DNA from: Rathayibacter iranicus NCPPB 2253 = VKM Ac-1602 | GTDB taxonomy: Bacteria > Actinomycetota > Actinomycetes > Actinomycetales > Microbacteriaceae | Direction: 5' to 3' | DNA length: 64,000 nucleotides | NCBI RefSeq assembly: GCF_003149025.1 | Contig: NZ_QGDV01000001.1 | Span: 372,001 to 436,000, forward strand | Shown: positions 26,745 to 35,725 of the stretch, piece after piece | Numbering within the stretch: position 1 is the first letter of the stretch | Layout: each line of letters starts with the position of its first letter | The notes under the pieces: generated by a model | What the model was told of the DNA's origin: nothing | Database searches by the model: none | Seen by the model: only the letters and a program-made list of their open reading frames with translations | Position numbers and translations under genes: made by a program

Positions 26745-27521
26745 TTAGGCGAAGGTGGCGAGGGCGTCGACTTCGTTGAAGGTGTAGACGTGCAGGCCCG
26801 CGAGGCGGTCGCCGGCGGCGGAGTCGAGGCGCGCGACGAATGCGGTCGGGTCGAAGCGGCGTCCGTGCAGCAGCCCGCCAGCTACCGACGTGCTCCGCTT
26901 GAGGAAGCCGAGCGACGCGCCGACTCCGATCCGCGCCCCCAGCGTCAGTAGCTTCGAGCGCTCGACCGGCCCCGGCACACCGGCCCACACGTCCGCGGTC
27001 ACGCCCTGCTCGCGCAGCCGGTCCGCGTAGCGCACGACGGCATCCACGTCGAAGCACATCTGAGTAACGACCGAGCGGATGAACGGAGCACGCTCATGCA
27101 GGTGCCGCTCGATGCTTTCGGCGGAGAGGTGCGGATGCCCCTCCGGGTAGCCCGCAATGTCGAGTGCGAGCGAGGGAGCCAGCTCACGGGCATCGCGGAT
27201 CAGCTCGAGGCTCGTCGCGTAGGAGCCCGCAGCCTCCCTCGCGTCGCCCGAGATCACGAACGCCTCGTTGATCCCTGCGTCGCCCAGCCGCGCGAGGAGC
27301 CGCTGCAGGGCGTCGCGCCCCTCGATGGTGCGCGCCGCGAGATGCGGCACGACCTGGAACCCGCGGCCGGCCAGCTCCACCGCGCAATCCACGGTCCGTT
27401 GCGTCCCGTGTTTGGGGAGGCTGGTGACGGTCAGGGTCACTGCCGATGGATCCGGGAACGCTCGTTCGGCGCGCTCGGCGATGTCGTTCGACGGGATGAT
27501 CTCGAAGCGCGCGGGGGTCAT
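26745..27521 (-). CDS. Methylenetetrahydrofolate reductase-like protein
   Basis: A 258-residue TIM-barrel protein of the MTHFR superfamily, shorter than true MetF (about 290-300). Blocks such as VTSLPKHGTQRTVDCAVELAGRGFQVVPHLAAR, AFVISGDAREAAGSY, IAGYPEGHPH and VVTQMCFDVD follow the MetF order: a barrel strand, folate-binding segment, and the QMCFD motif in place of QLFFD. It probably binds FAD and a folate; whether it makes methyl-THF for methionine synthesis or works in catabolic demethylation is not clear from context. Divergent from the nuclease/helicase gene. Confidence 0.75.
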   Translation of the reverse strand: MTPARFEIIPSNDIAERAERAFPDPSAVTLTVTSLPKHGTQRTVDCAVELAGRGFQVVPHLAARTIEGRDALQRLLARLGDAGINEAFVISGDAREAAGSYATSLELIRDARELAPSLALDIAGYPEGHPHLSAESIERHLHERAPFIRSVVTQMCFDVDAVVRYADRLREQGVTADVWAGVPGPVERSKLLTLGARIGVGASLGFLKRSTSVAGGLLHGRRFDPTAFVARLDSAAGDRLAGLHVYTFNEVDALATFA

Positions 27522-27694
27522 CGCTCCAGCCTGGCATGGGCCCTGCGCTCCCCGGAGGGGTGCGCAGCGCGGTCTGCCGGTCCGTCGCGCTCCGCTCCTC
27601 CTCGTGAACGATCCCGCCCACTCCATGCGCCCAATGTCGGAGGGTCGCCCTAGCCTGAAGGCGGTCGTCGCCCGGCGGTCCTGAAGGGAGTCGC

Positions 27695-30600
27695 GTGTAC
27701 CTTGATTCCGGCCGGCTGGTCACGAGCCCTACCGACCTCTCGAACTGGGCCGCCTGCGAGTGGGCGGTGCTGCGGCGCCTCGACGCAATGCTCGGACGCG
27801 CTCCTCGCCTCGAGGTCGAGAAGGACGGCATGCTCGAGCGCACGGCCGCCCTCGGCGACGACCACGAGCACCGTTTCCTCGCGGAGCTGAAGCGCACCCA
27901 CGAGGTGTTGGAGTTCGCGCGCCCCGAGCCGTCCGACTACGCTTCGGCGGCCGATGCCGCGGTCGAGGCGATGCGCGCCGAAGTCGACGTGCTCTACCAG
28001 GCCACGTTTTTCGACGGTGACTTCCTCGGTTTCTCCGATTTTCTCCTCCGTACCGCGGATGGTGCCTACGAGGTCTACGACACGAAGCTCGCTCGGCACG
28101 CGAAGATTCCGGCGCTGCTGCAACTCGCCGCTTACGCCGAGCAGATGATCGCCCGTGGCGTTCGGGTGGGCGAACAGGTGCATCTGGTGCTCGGCGACGG
28201 GTCCGTCACCAGTCACGCGCTGGCGGTGATCGCACCCGTCTACCGTGTGCAGAGCGCTCGGCTGCGGGAGGTGCTGACCGATCGGCTTGCCGCCGAGGAG
28301 CCACTGGCCTGGGGCGACTCGCGCTACGTCGCCTGTGGGCGTTGCTCCGTCTGCGCTCCCGAGGTGCAGGCGCACCGCGACCCGATCCTGGTCGCCGGAA
28401 TGCGGCTGGACCAGCGGGCCAAGCTCGCCGCTGCCGGAGTGATGACCCTCGACGCTCTGGCGGAGCACGACGGCCCCATCCCCGGCCTCGGTTCCGCCGC
28501 CCTCGAGACGCTGCGCGCGCAGGCGCGGTTGCAACTGCGCTCCGAGACCTCGCCGGTGCCCGCCGTCGAGGTGATCGACCCCACCGTCCTCGCCGCCCTG
28601 CCCGCCCCCGACCCGGGCGATCTCTTCTTCGACTTCGAGGGGGACCCGCTGTACACCGAGAACAACCGCGAGTGGGGTCTCGACTACCTGTTCGGCATGG
28701 TTGACGACCACGAGGAATTCACTGCCTTCTGGGCACACGACCTCGCTGCCGAGCGGCAGGCGCTCCTCGATTTCTTGGCGCACCTGCGCGAGCGCCGCGC
28801 GCGGTATCCGCGGATGCACGTGTACCACTACGCCTCGTATGAGCGAGCGCACCTGCTCTCGCTCGCGCTCCGCCACGGGGTGGGCGAGGAGGAGGTCGAC
28901 GCCCTGCTGCGCGACGGCGTGCTCGTCGACCTCTACCCAATCGTCCGGCGCGCGCTACGGGTCGGTTCGCGCAGCTACTCCCTCAAGAAGCTCGAGCCGC
29001 TCTACATGGGCGAGGAGGTGCGCGATGCATCCGGAGTGACGACCGCGATCGACAGCATCGACGGGTACGTCAGGGCACGAGCCGCTCTGCTCACCGACCC
29101 CATTGAGGGGCAGCGGCTGCTCGACGGGGTCGCCGAGTACAACGCCTACGACTGCCGCTCGACTCTTCGGCTGCGCGACTGGCTGCTGTCGCTCGCTCCG
29201 CCGCGCGAGGAGTTGCCGCCCCTCGTCGAGGTCGAAGCTCCCGTCCCACGCGAGCCGCACCCCGTTGCGGTCGCACTGCTCGAGCAGGTCGAGGGCGTTC
29301 CGCCGCGTGAGCGGACGGCCGACCAGACGGCGCTCGCCCTCGCCGGTGCTGCCATTGACTACCATCGCCGCGAGGCGAAGACCTTCTGGCAGGAGCATTT
29401 CGACCGCCTCCGCCAGCCGCTCGACGACTGGGCCGACGCCCGCGATGTCGTGATGATCGACCGGGTCGAGGTCGTCCGCGACTGGTCGATGCTCCCGAAG
29501 GCACGCACACAGTCGCGTGGGTTGCGGATCCTCGGCCGGCTCGCTCCCGGCAGCCGCCTGAGCGTCGGCGCCTCGCCGTACCTCGTCTACGACGTGCCGC
29601 CGCCGCCCGGTGCGCCCGCGCCCGGTCAGGGTCTGCGCGGAGCGTCCGACCGCTCCGCGATCCTCGCCGTCACTGCCGACGGCGAGCAGATCGCGCTGCT
29701 GCTCAAGGAGGGGTTGAAGGCGGGGGAGGAACCGCACGACGACGTTCCTGTCGCTCTCGCCCCTGCGCCGCCGCCGCGCGCCGCTCCGCAACCCGAGGCC
29801 ATTGCCCAGTGGGGCGGCGAGATCCTCGACGCGCTGCCCGAACTCCTGCCCGATCCCGCCCTCGCCATCCTGCGCCGCGTGCCGCCGGGCGCCGTCGCCC
29901 CGGTGGTGGGCAACGACGTGATCGGCGCGGTCGTCGCGACCCTTCTCGGCCTCGATCGGGCGACGCTCGCGGTCCAGGGTCCGCCCGGAACCGGCAAGAC
30001 CTATGTCGGCTCGCACGTCATCGCTCGACTCGTCCGCGAACACGGCTGGCGGATCGGTGTGGTGGGCCAGTCGCACTCGGTGGTCGAGAACGTCCTGAGT
30101 GCCGTGGTCGGCCGAGGCGTTGATCCGTCCCGCGTCGCCAAGGTGCCTAAGGTCGGCACCTCGGCCGAGGCGCTGGAGGCCGTGGCGTGGTCGCCGGTGA
30201 AGAACTCAGCGGCGCTTGCCGCGGTCCTGGAGGAGGGCGGCGGCTGCGTGGTCGGCGGCACCGCGTGGACCTTCGCCAACGCCGCCACCGTTCCCCGCCG
30301 CTTACTCGACCTGCTCGTCGTCGATGAGGCTGGCCAGTTCTCTCTCGCGCCGACCATCGCCTCCTCCGTGTCCGCGCAGCGTCTGCTCTTGCTTGGCGAC
30401 CCGCAGCAGCTACCGCAGGTCAGCCAGGGGTCGCACCCCGAGCCGGTCGACGAGTCAGCGCTCGGCTGGCTTGCTGACGGCCACGACGTCCTGCCCGCCG
30501 AGTATGGCTACTTCCTCGCGCAGACGTACCGGATGCATCCCGCGCTCGCTGCCGCCGTCTCCGAGCTCTCCTACGAGGGTGCCCTCGCGTCCCGCGCCCC

Positions 30601-31123
30601 CGCCGAGCGTCGGCTGGAGGGCGTTGCGCCGGGTGTGCATTCGGTTCCGGTCGAGCACACCGGCAATACCACGTCCTCGCCGGATGAGGCCCGGCGCGTG
30701 GTCGACATCGTGGTGTCGATGGTTGGCCGCGCCTGGGCCGACGAGCACGGTGAGCGGAGTCTCGCCGCGGCCGACGTCATCGTCGTCGCCCCCTACAACG
30801 CGCAGGGCGGGCTCCTCCGAGCCGCCCTCGACGCGGCGGGGCTCGACGAGACCGCGGTCGGCACAGTCGATCTGTTCCAGGGACGGGAGGCGGTGATCGC
30901 GATCGTCTCGCTCGCCGCCTCGTCCGGCGCCGACGTCCCGCGCGGCCTTGAGTTCCTCCTCCTGCCCAATCGGCTCAACGTCGCGATCTCTCGGGCGAAG
31001 TGGGCCGCGTACCTCGTGCACTCGCCAGCACTCGCCGCCTCGCTGCCCACCTCGCTCACCGAGCTCGAACGGCTCTCGGGTTTCCTCCGCCTCCTCGAAC
31101 GCAGCAGACCGGGCCTGGAATGA
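27695..31123 (+). CDS. TM0106-type RecB-like nuclease fused to superfamily 1 helicase
   Basis: A 1142-residue fusion. The N-terminal half begins VTSPTDLSNWAACEWAVLRRLD and holds a RecB-like nuclease module (YEVYDTKLAR) and an RNase-H-like part (DLFFDFEGDP at about 308-317). The C-terminal half is an Upf1/Dna2-type helicase: Walker A GPPGTGKT at 762-769, Walker B VVDEAGQ near 875-881, LGDPQQLP, and the final VDLFQGREAVIAIVSLA and RLNVAISRAK motifs. GTG 27695 follows GAAGGGAG. The family is widespread in Actinobacteria and likely acts in DNA repair or RNA/DNA processing; it stands alone here, so a defence role is not supported by context. Confidence 0.88.
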   Translation: MYLDSGRLVTSPTDLSNWAACEWAVLRRLDAMLGRAPRLEVEKDGMLERTAALGDDHEHRFLAELKRTHEVLEFARPEPSDYASAADAAVEAMRAEVDVLYQATFFDGDFLGFSDFLLRTADGAYEVYDTKLARHAKIPALLQLAAYAEQMIARGVRVGEQVHLVLGDGSVTSHALAVIAPVYRVQSARLREVLTDRLAAEEPLAWGDSRYVACGRCSVCAPEVQAHRDPILVAGMRLDQRAKLAAAGVMTLDALAEHDGPIPGLGSAALETLRAQARLQLRSETSPVPAVEVIDPTVLAALPAPDPGDLFFDFEGDPLYTENNREWGLDYLFGMVDDHEEFTAFWAHDLAAERQALLDFLAHLRERRARYPRMHVYHYASYERAHLLSLALRHGVGEEEVDALLRDGVLVDLYPIVRRALRVGSRSYSLKKLEPLYMGEEVRDASGVTTAIDSIDGYVRARAALLTDPIEGQRLLDGVAEYNAYDCRSTLRLRDWLLSLAPPREELPPLVEVEAPVPREPHPVAVALLEQVEGVPPRERTADQTALALAGAAIDYHRREAKTFWQEHFDRLRQPLDDWADARDVVMIDRVEVVRDWSMLPKARTQSRGLRILGRLAPGSRLSVGASPYLVYDVPPPPGAPAPGQGLRGASDRSAILAVTADGEQIALLLKEGLKAGEEPHDDVPVALAPAPPPRAAPQPEAIAQWGGEILDALPELLPDPALAILRRVPPGAVAPVVGNDVIGAVVATLLGLDRATLAVQGPPGTGKTYVGSHVIARLVREHGWRIGVVGQSHSVVENVLSAVVGRGVDPSRVAKVPKVGTSAEALEAVAWSPVKNSAALAAVLEEGGGCVVGGTAWTFANAATVPRRLLDLLVVDEAGQFSLAPTIASSVSAQRLLLLGDPQQLPQVSQGSHPEPVDESALGWLADGHDVLPAEYGYFLAQTYRMHPALAAAVSELSYEGALASRAPAERRLEGVAPGVHSVPVEHTGNTTSSPDEARRVVDIVVSMVGRAWADEHGERSLAAADVIVVAPYNAQGGLLRAALDAAGLDETAVGTVDLFQGREAVIAIVSLAASSGADVPRGLEFLLLPNRLNVAISRAKWAAYLVHSPALAASLPTSLTELERLSGFLRLLERSRPGLE

Positions 31124-31252
31124 CGGATACGGTGGCCGGGACGCACAAAACTGGCGGTTCTCGATGGCCGGCTGCGTCGCCGACCAGGCCGCCGAGCGCT
31201 CCCGCCGCAGCGCGCCCACCTCCGAAGAGCGGCATCTCGCAGAGCAACGGGT

Positions 31253-31272
31253 GCTAACGGGTGCGTGTTAGC
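31253..31272. promoter_or_regulatory. Candidate TetR operator
   Basis: GCTAAC and GTTAGC form a perfect 6-bp inverted repeat with an 8-base centre, ending 10 bases before the TetR regulator start. Size and position suit autoregulation. Confidence 0.5.
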
Positions 31273-31282
31273 GTCGGTAGCT

Positions 31283-31969
31283 GTGAGTGACAGCGGGACA
31301 ACGCGGGAGCGCATCCTCCGGGCGACGGTGGAGCTGCTGGCCGAGGGCGGGCGGGATGCGGTGTCGACGCGGGCTATCAGCGCGGCGGCAGGAGTGCAGG
31401 CGCCCACCATCTACCGCACCTTCGGAGACCTGCGTGGGCTACTCGACTCCGCCGCCGCCGCGGGTTTCGCCTCAGCTCTTGCCGATTTCGCGCGGAGCGA
31501 GGCCCCGGCCGACCCCATCGACGCTCTCCGTGCCGCATGGGACCACCACGTCGCCTTCGGTCTTGCCGAGCCGCACCTCTACGCACTGATGTTCACCGCC
31601 CGGCCGCGCGAAGAATCGGAGGCCGCGCGCCTGTCCCGGGGCGTCCTCCTCGACGCGGTCCGCGCCATCGCCGAGGCTGGCCGGCTCATGGTCGACGTCG
31701 ACCGCGCCTCGCGCATGCTCCAGTCCGCCGCCCTCGGCTGCACCCTCACCCTGGCCGCGCTCGCCGTGCCCGACGACGAACTTTCGTCCCGCTCGCGCGA
31801 GTCCGTCCTCGCGGCAATCATCACGGCGGAGGCGGGCCCCACCGATCCCGCGGCCCGCGCAGTCGTCGCGCACGCTGTCGCGCTGCGCACCGCCCTCCCG
31901 GAGATCGAGCCTTTAAGCCCGGGGGAGCGCCTGCTCCTCGACGAATGGCTCGGGCGTATTGCCGAGTAA
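31283..31969 (+). CDS. TetR-family transcriptional regulator
   Basis: A 228-residue regulator. The N-terminal HTH is TRERILRATVELLAEGGRDAVSTRAISAAAGVQAPTIYRTFGD, split by normal TetR spacing; the C-terminal ligand-binding part has HHVAFGLAEPHLYALMF and a second helical block. I prefer GTG 31283 over GTG 31265 because the palindrome at 31253-31272 would otherwise lie in the coding part. No adjacent target gene on the opposite strand, so it may control a distant gene or itself. Confidence 0.85.
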   Translation: MSDSGTTRERILRATVELLAEGGRDAVSTRAISAAAGVQAPTIYRTFGDLRGLLDSAAAAGFASALADFARSEAPADPIDALRAAWDHHVAFGLAEPHLYALMFTARPREESEAARLSRGVLLDAVRAIAEAGRLMVDVDRASRMLQSAALGCTLTLAALAVPDDELSSRSRESVLAAIITAEAGPTDPAARAVVAHAVALRTALPEIEPLSPGERLLLDEWLGRIAE

Positions 31970-32500
31970 TTCCCATCGGAGCCCGTGCCTGTCCGCGGCG
32001 GTGCATGTCCGCTGCGGGACGAGCGGCCGTGCCTCTCCGCGAGACGCCGCACCGTGCGGGCGGATCCGACCGGACGGCGGGCTGTGACCGAGGGCGAGCC
32101 CGGGGCCGCGAGGTCCCCTCCGCCCTTGCGCCGGCCGAAAGCCCCAGCAGGCGTACGCGACAGCGCGGAGGCGTGACCGACGCCGTGGCACATCGGGGAG
32201 CCCGGACGAACGGAAACGGTGCCCGTGCTGGCGAGAGCAACGGACACCGCTCGCGGAGCCTACGCGATGGCTTTAGAACCCCTCGTGGGAGACGAAGCGG
32301 TTGCTCGACCGGTTCCGCGTGCCTGAAGAATCTCCATCCGTGCGACGCAACGGTGGCGCGGACGACGAAACGCCACCCATGCGGGCGAGAGTATGAGCGG
32401 CGTCGGAACGACTCTAGGGGATTGACGCTGACGGTCGGAAACTCAATGTCGGTGGTCTGCTGCACCATGGCACCAGTTACCACAACATGAGGTGAACAGC
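31970..32500. other. Intergenic region with the distal island boundary
   Basis: About 530 bases with no supported gene although several frames remain open. The left 240 bases have chromosomal GC. At 32214-32258 lies the 45-bp direct repeat shared with the tRNA-Ser 3' flank, and to its right the sequence becomes less GC-biased, as in the R-M island. Confidence 0.55.
32214..32258. repeat. Distal direct repeat (putative att site) of the tRNA-Ser island
   Basis: Matches 43 of 45 bases of 35681-35725 in the same orientation; mismatches are at 32239 and 32250. It includes a copy of the tRNA-Ser terminator hairpin and ends with CGGAG, the complement of the last four tRNA bases plus the discriminator base. 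This is the arrangement expected at the far end of an element integrated at a tRNA 3' end. Confidence 0.7.
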
Positions 32501-32725
32501 ATGGCAAAGGGAGGCATCTCGACCTACTACCAAAACGGTGAGTGGAAGTCGAAGGTTGAAGGTAGCTCGCGAGCGGCCCACGCGGGCGGTACGAAGGTTG
32601 GTCAGCAGGCAGTCGGCCGAGGCATGGCGCAGGAGCATAGTCTAGAGCACACCGCCCGTAACGGGGACGGCTTGATCGGCCAGAAGAACTCATACGGGAA
32701 CGATCCGAACCCGCCGAAGGGGTAG
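32501..32725 (+). CDS. DUF2188-like small protein
   Basis: A 74-residue protein starting MAKGGISTYYQNGEWKSKVEG and ending with KNSYGNDPNPPKG. The pattern of a GEWKSKVEG strand, a helix with repeated alanine and arginine, and the NGDGLIGQKNSYGNDP ending matches the small DUF2188 family found widely in mobile regions and chromosomes. GAGGTGA lies six bases before ATG 32501. Function unknown. It is the first gene inside the putative island, upstream of the methyltransferase. Confidence 0.7.
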   Translation: MAKGGISTYYQNGEWKSKVEGSSRAAHAGGTKVGQQAVGRGMAQEHSLEHTARNGDGLIGQKNSYGNDPNPPKG

Positions 32726-32991
32726 CGCGTGCTGGTGCTGGCCCGCAATTGCGTTACGGGCCAGCACCAGCACGGCGCGAATGAGACGAGCTGCGCGCGG
32801 ATCGGGCATACCGAGTGTCACGACCGCGCTGCTCCCACCGATGCGGTCGGAACGAATTGGTCGGTCCGGTACATGACAAGTGGCGCGCCCCCTCTCGGGG
32901 ATGGCGCGTGTCTCGTAAGCTTACGGAAGCGAACTGCCGAGGTCGGTGCCCGACCAACGCTGGCCTCACGCTACAGGAAGTTGGAGAACCG

Positions 32992-34041
32992 GTGACGCTG
33001 TTAACGAACGCACCCACGATCGAAGAGCATGCCCTCGTCGGTCTGCCCCCCATGGACGACAGGGCTGCATCGGAACCGAAGCTTCGCGTTGCGAGCTTCT
33101 TTGCAGGAATCGGCGGGTTCGATCTCGGGTTCGAGAACGCCGGTATGGAAACCGTGTGGCAGTGCGAGAAGAAATCGTTTTGCCTTGACATTCTCGAAAA
33201 ACATTGGCCTGCGGTTCCCCGCGCCGAAGACATTACGGAGGTAAAGCCAAATGACATCCCCGAAGCGGATATCTGGGTCGGAGGATTCCCGTGCCAAGAC
33301 GTTAGCCTCGCTCGAATGGGTCCGAGAAGCGGACTCCGAGGCAAGCAGTCTGGTCTCTTCTACGACTTTGCGAAGCTTATTGAAGCGCGTCGCCCCGAAG
33401 TTGTTGTCCTCGAAAACGTTGCGGCACTCCTCTCTTCCCATGACGGACGAGATTTCGCAATCATCCTACGGACGTTGGCCGACATCGGGTATGGTGTCGC
33501 ATGGCGAGTTCTTGACAGTCGACACTTCGGCGTCCCCCAAAGCCGCACTCGAGTCTTCATTGTCGGATCTCTTAGAGGGACAGACGCCGCCGGATCGATA
33601 CTTTTTGAGCCCGAATGCGGCGACCGGGATTCTGAGAAGAGCCGACCGAATGGGGAGAAACTTGTTTCCCCCTTTGCGATCAGCGTTGGAAATCCTAAGC
33701 AAGGGTTCGTCAAAAAGCTCGCACATTGTCTCTACGCTGAATCCGCTCGACACACTGGAACCGACTGGTCTCGAAACTACGTCTCCTACCCGGACGGAAG
33801 GGTCCGTCGGCTGACTCCTCTTGAGACGGAGCGACTCCAAGGGTTCCCTGACGACTGGACGATGCCGGTCCATGAGATTTCGAATGTGAACACCCTTGAT
33901 TCCGCCCGATATCACGCGTGCGGAAATGCCGTATCCGTCCCGGTAGTAGAGTGGATTGGCAAGCGAATTGTCGATCAAGTTGGCTCTGCGCTCGTCGGGG
34001 CTCGTGTTCATTCCAAGAAACTGATAGCTAAATCGGCATAG
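32992..34041 (+). CDS. DNA (cytosine-5) methyltransferase
   Basis: A 349-residue C5-cytosine methyltransferase with all core motifs: I FAGIGG (37-42), IV GGFPCQD with catalytic C101, VI LENV (140-143), VIII QSRTRVF (183-189), and X with CGNAVSVPV near the C-terminus. The recognition region between VIII and X is short. GTG 32992 follows TTGGAGAA. GC is clearly lower than neighbouring chromosomal genes. Its last 34 bases overlap the convergent HNH gene, so the two are very likely a type II modification-restriction pair. Recognition sequence cannot be inferred. Confidence 0.94.
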   Translation: MTLLTNAPTIEEHALVGLPPMDDRAASEPKLRVASFFAGIGGFDLGFENAGMETVWQCEKKSFCLDILEKHWPAVPRAEDITEVKPNDIPEADIWVGGFPCQDVSLARMGPRSGLRGKQSGLFYDFAKLIEARRPEVVVLENVAALLSSHDGRDFAIILRTLADIGYGVAWRVLDSRHFGVPQSRTRVFIVGSLRGTDAAGSILFEPECGDRDSEKSRPNGEKLVSPFAISVGNPKQGFVKKLAHCLYAESARHTGTDWSRNYVSYPDGRVRRLTPLETERLQGFPDDWTMPVHEISNVNTLDSARYHACGNAVSVPVVEWIGKRIVDQVGSALVGARVHSKKLIAKSA

Positions 34042-35180
34042 AGCCGATCGAGATATTTCTGGCTCGGCCAGAGCTGTTTTTCGGCGGGGAGCCAACTCTC
34101 AGGAATAGAAAAACCGTTCTGGCCGAGCTTGTTGATGGTGTGGACTTCGAACTCGACGGACAACTCCGTGAAGCGAAGCACGTACCGCCCATTAATTAGT
34201 TCTGGAACCAAGAGCGCAGCGTCAAATGCCCAGTGGTGAAGCTTGCATAAACTCATACCATTCGGCACGACGTCCAGATCGTACTTGCTCCAGGCGAGGA
34301 TATGCGCAGCGTCAACTCCTGGCCTCACGCCGGGAACACCACCGTATACAGCGCCGCAAAAGAGGCAACGGCCTGCGTAGGCGGCGTGCACAAGGGTACT
34401 GAATTTGCGCCCAGACGTCCCCCGAATCTTTGCCAAACGGTACTGGTTCGCCGAACGAGCACTGACAAACGGCTCCTCCTCGCCGATCTCGTCGGGTGGC
34501 GGAAGCGAGGGCAGGCGGGGAGGCACGATCTCAAGCATCTCTTCAAGCACCCTGAGGGGATCCCTCTCCTGTTCCACGATAGTAGGAACGACAGTGATTA
34601 GGGATTTCAGGAGCTTCGACACTATCCTTGTGAGAGTGATATCAACGTTCTCCCCACTCGCGAGATAGTCTCTATGCTCAAAAAGCGCATTTCTGACGTC
34701 CCAGGGGAGAATGTCTCCGACTGCGTAGATCGTCGAAATGCGGTCAAATCGGTGGTTCACGCCGATTGACTCTTTGTCTGTAGTGTTGTCCAAATTGACA
34801 AACGACGGGACGATTGTGACCATGTCGGCCATGCCTGTTATCTCTGTTTCTGGCCCAAAGCCCACTCGCGAGAGAATGTATCCTTTATCGCGTGCAACCG
34901 GTAGTCCCTCGTTGGTCTGCGCAAATTCGCGGCGTGGGTCCGGGAGAAGTAACATGGACGCAATCATTCGACCGATCTGGAAGGGTGGACTCCACATCGA
35001 TCGCAGTCGGGGCTTTCCGCTCTCGGCAGCTTCCAGCATCAAGCCAGTGTCGCGAACTATGCCATCCGGCCACCGCATATGGAAAGCGAATCCCTCGAGG
35101 CCAAGCGCGTTGTAGGCATAGTGACTACCCACAACCTCGTACTCTCCACGTCCACCTGAAGTTCGGAAGCCGATGTGCAT
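34008..35180 (-). CDS. HNH endonuclease, probable restriction enzyme
   Basis: A 390-residue protein with a C-terminal HNH nuclease domain: zinc cysteines C272 and C275 (CLFCG), catalytic H293 in DAAHI, N307 in VPNGMSLC, and C312 with H315 (CKLHH). The N-terminal 250 residues form a domain I do not recognise, with SGGRGEYEVVGSH near the start and a proline-rich linker (PPRLPSLPPPD) before the nuclease. It probably gives DNA recognition. I prefer ATG 35180 to an upstream start at 35228. It overlaps the 3' end of the methyltransferase gene by 34 bases on the opposite strand. Restriction function is inferred from pairing, not shown. Confidence 0.8.
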   Translation of the reverse strand: MHIGFRTSGGRGEYEVVGSHYAYNALGLEGFAFHMRWPDGIVRDTGLMLEAAESGKPRLRSMWSPPFQIGRMIASMLLLPDPRREFAQTNEGLPVARDKGYILSRVGFGPETEITGMADMVTIVPSFVNLDNTTDKESIGVNHRFDRISTIYAVGDILPWDVRNALFEHRDYLASGENVDITLTRIVSKLLKSLITVVPTIVEQERDPLRVLEEMLEIVPPRLPSLPPPDEIGEEEPFVSARSANQYRLAKIRGTSGRKFSTLVHAAYAGRCLFCGAVYGGVPGVRPGVDAAHILAWSKYDLDVVPNGMSLCKLHHWAFDAALLVPELINGRYVLRFTELSVEFEVHTINKLGQNGFSIPESWLPAEKQLWPSQKYLDRLYADLAISFLE

Positions 35181-35309
35181 TCGCCGCCCTTGCGCCAGCG
35201 GCTCCCGCCGCGCCAACGGTGCCAGCATAGGGGCTCATCGCAAACGAGGGTGCAGGCAGACGCGTGTGAGGTAACCGTGTCGTTGGCCGGGATGGGGTCG
35301 AGGTCTTCC

Positions 35310-35660
35310 GATGATGGGAGTCCTCACACAGCCCGTCCGGAAGACCTCGATATGTCTCACGCTGCCTTCGCGACTCCCGATCTGACGACGTTTTGCGGCC
35401 TCGACGTGCTCGGTCTCGAAGCTGTTGGGCAGTACCTCGAACCAGATCGTGCTGTCCTGGAGTGTCGGGTCGTCGAGCCAGACGGCTGGTGCCGCCGGTG
35501 CGGGTGCGAGGGCATCCCGAGAAACACGAAGACCCGCCGTGTCGCCCACGAGCCCCTCAGTCGGCGACCAACCCAGCTGCTGGTCCGGGTGTGCCGCTAC
35601 TGCGAGTGCCGACGTCAACGTCTGGGTTGTCGTGGAGCGGGTCGGGTGCCCGGCTTCGCT
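35310..35660 (+). mobile_element. Truncated ISL3-family insertion sequence
   Basis: From 35353 a frame encodes MSHAAFATPDLTTFCGLDVLGLEAVGQ and CRRCGCEGIPRNTKTRRVAHEPLS, the N-terminal zinc-binding part of an ISL3 transposase common in Micrococcales. It loses homology after RVCRYC (about 35610), so the catalytic DDE part is missing. Upstream, TCGAGGTCTTCCG at 35310 and its complement CGGAAGACCTCGA at 35339 form a perfect 13-bp inverted repeat, a leader feature of this element type. Terminal repeats and target duplication are not seen. It abuts the tRNA-proximal island boundary. Confidence 0.75.
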
Positions 35661-35680
35661 GACTTCCGCCAACAACACAA

Positions 35681-35725
35681 AAACGGTGCCCGTGCTGGCG
35701 AGAGCTACGGACACCGTTCGCGGAG
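35681..35725. repeat. tRNA-proximal direct repeat (putative att site)
   Basis: Shares 43 of 45 bases with 32214-32258 in the same orientation. Covers the tRNA-Ser(GGA) terminator and the last four or five bases of the tRNA. Together the two repeats enclose the lower-GC methyltransferase/HNH segment. Confidence 0.7.
35683..35717 (-). terminator. Terminator of tRNA-Ser
   Basis: ACGGTGCCCGT and ACGGACACCGT form an 11-bp stem with one mismatch and a 13-base loop; on the minus strand a T-rich tract (TTTTTGTGTT) follows. Confidence 0.7.

Noticed and set aside
27695-31969. Possible defence island around the nuclease/helicase and TetR genes
   Set aside because: The nuclease/helicase belongs to a broadly conserved chromosomal family, base composition is normal and no other defence gene adjoins it.
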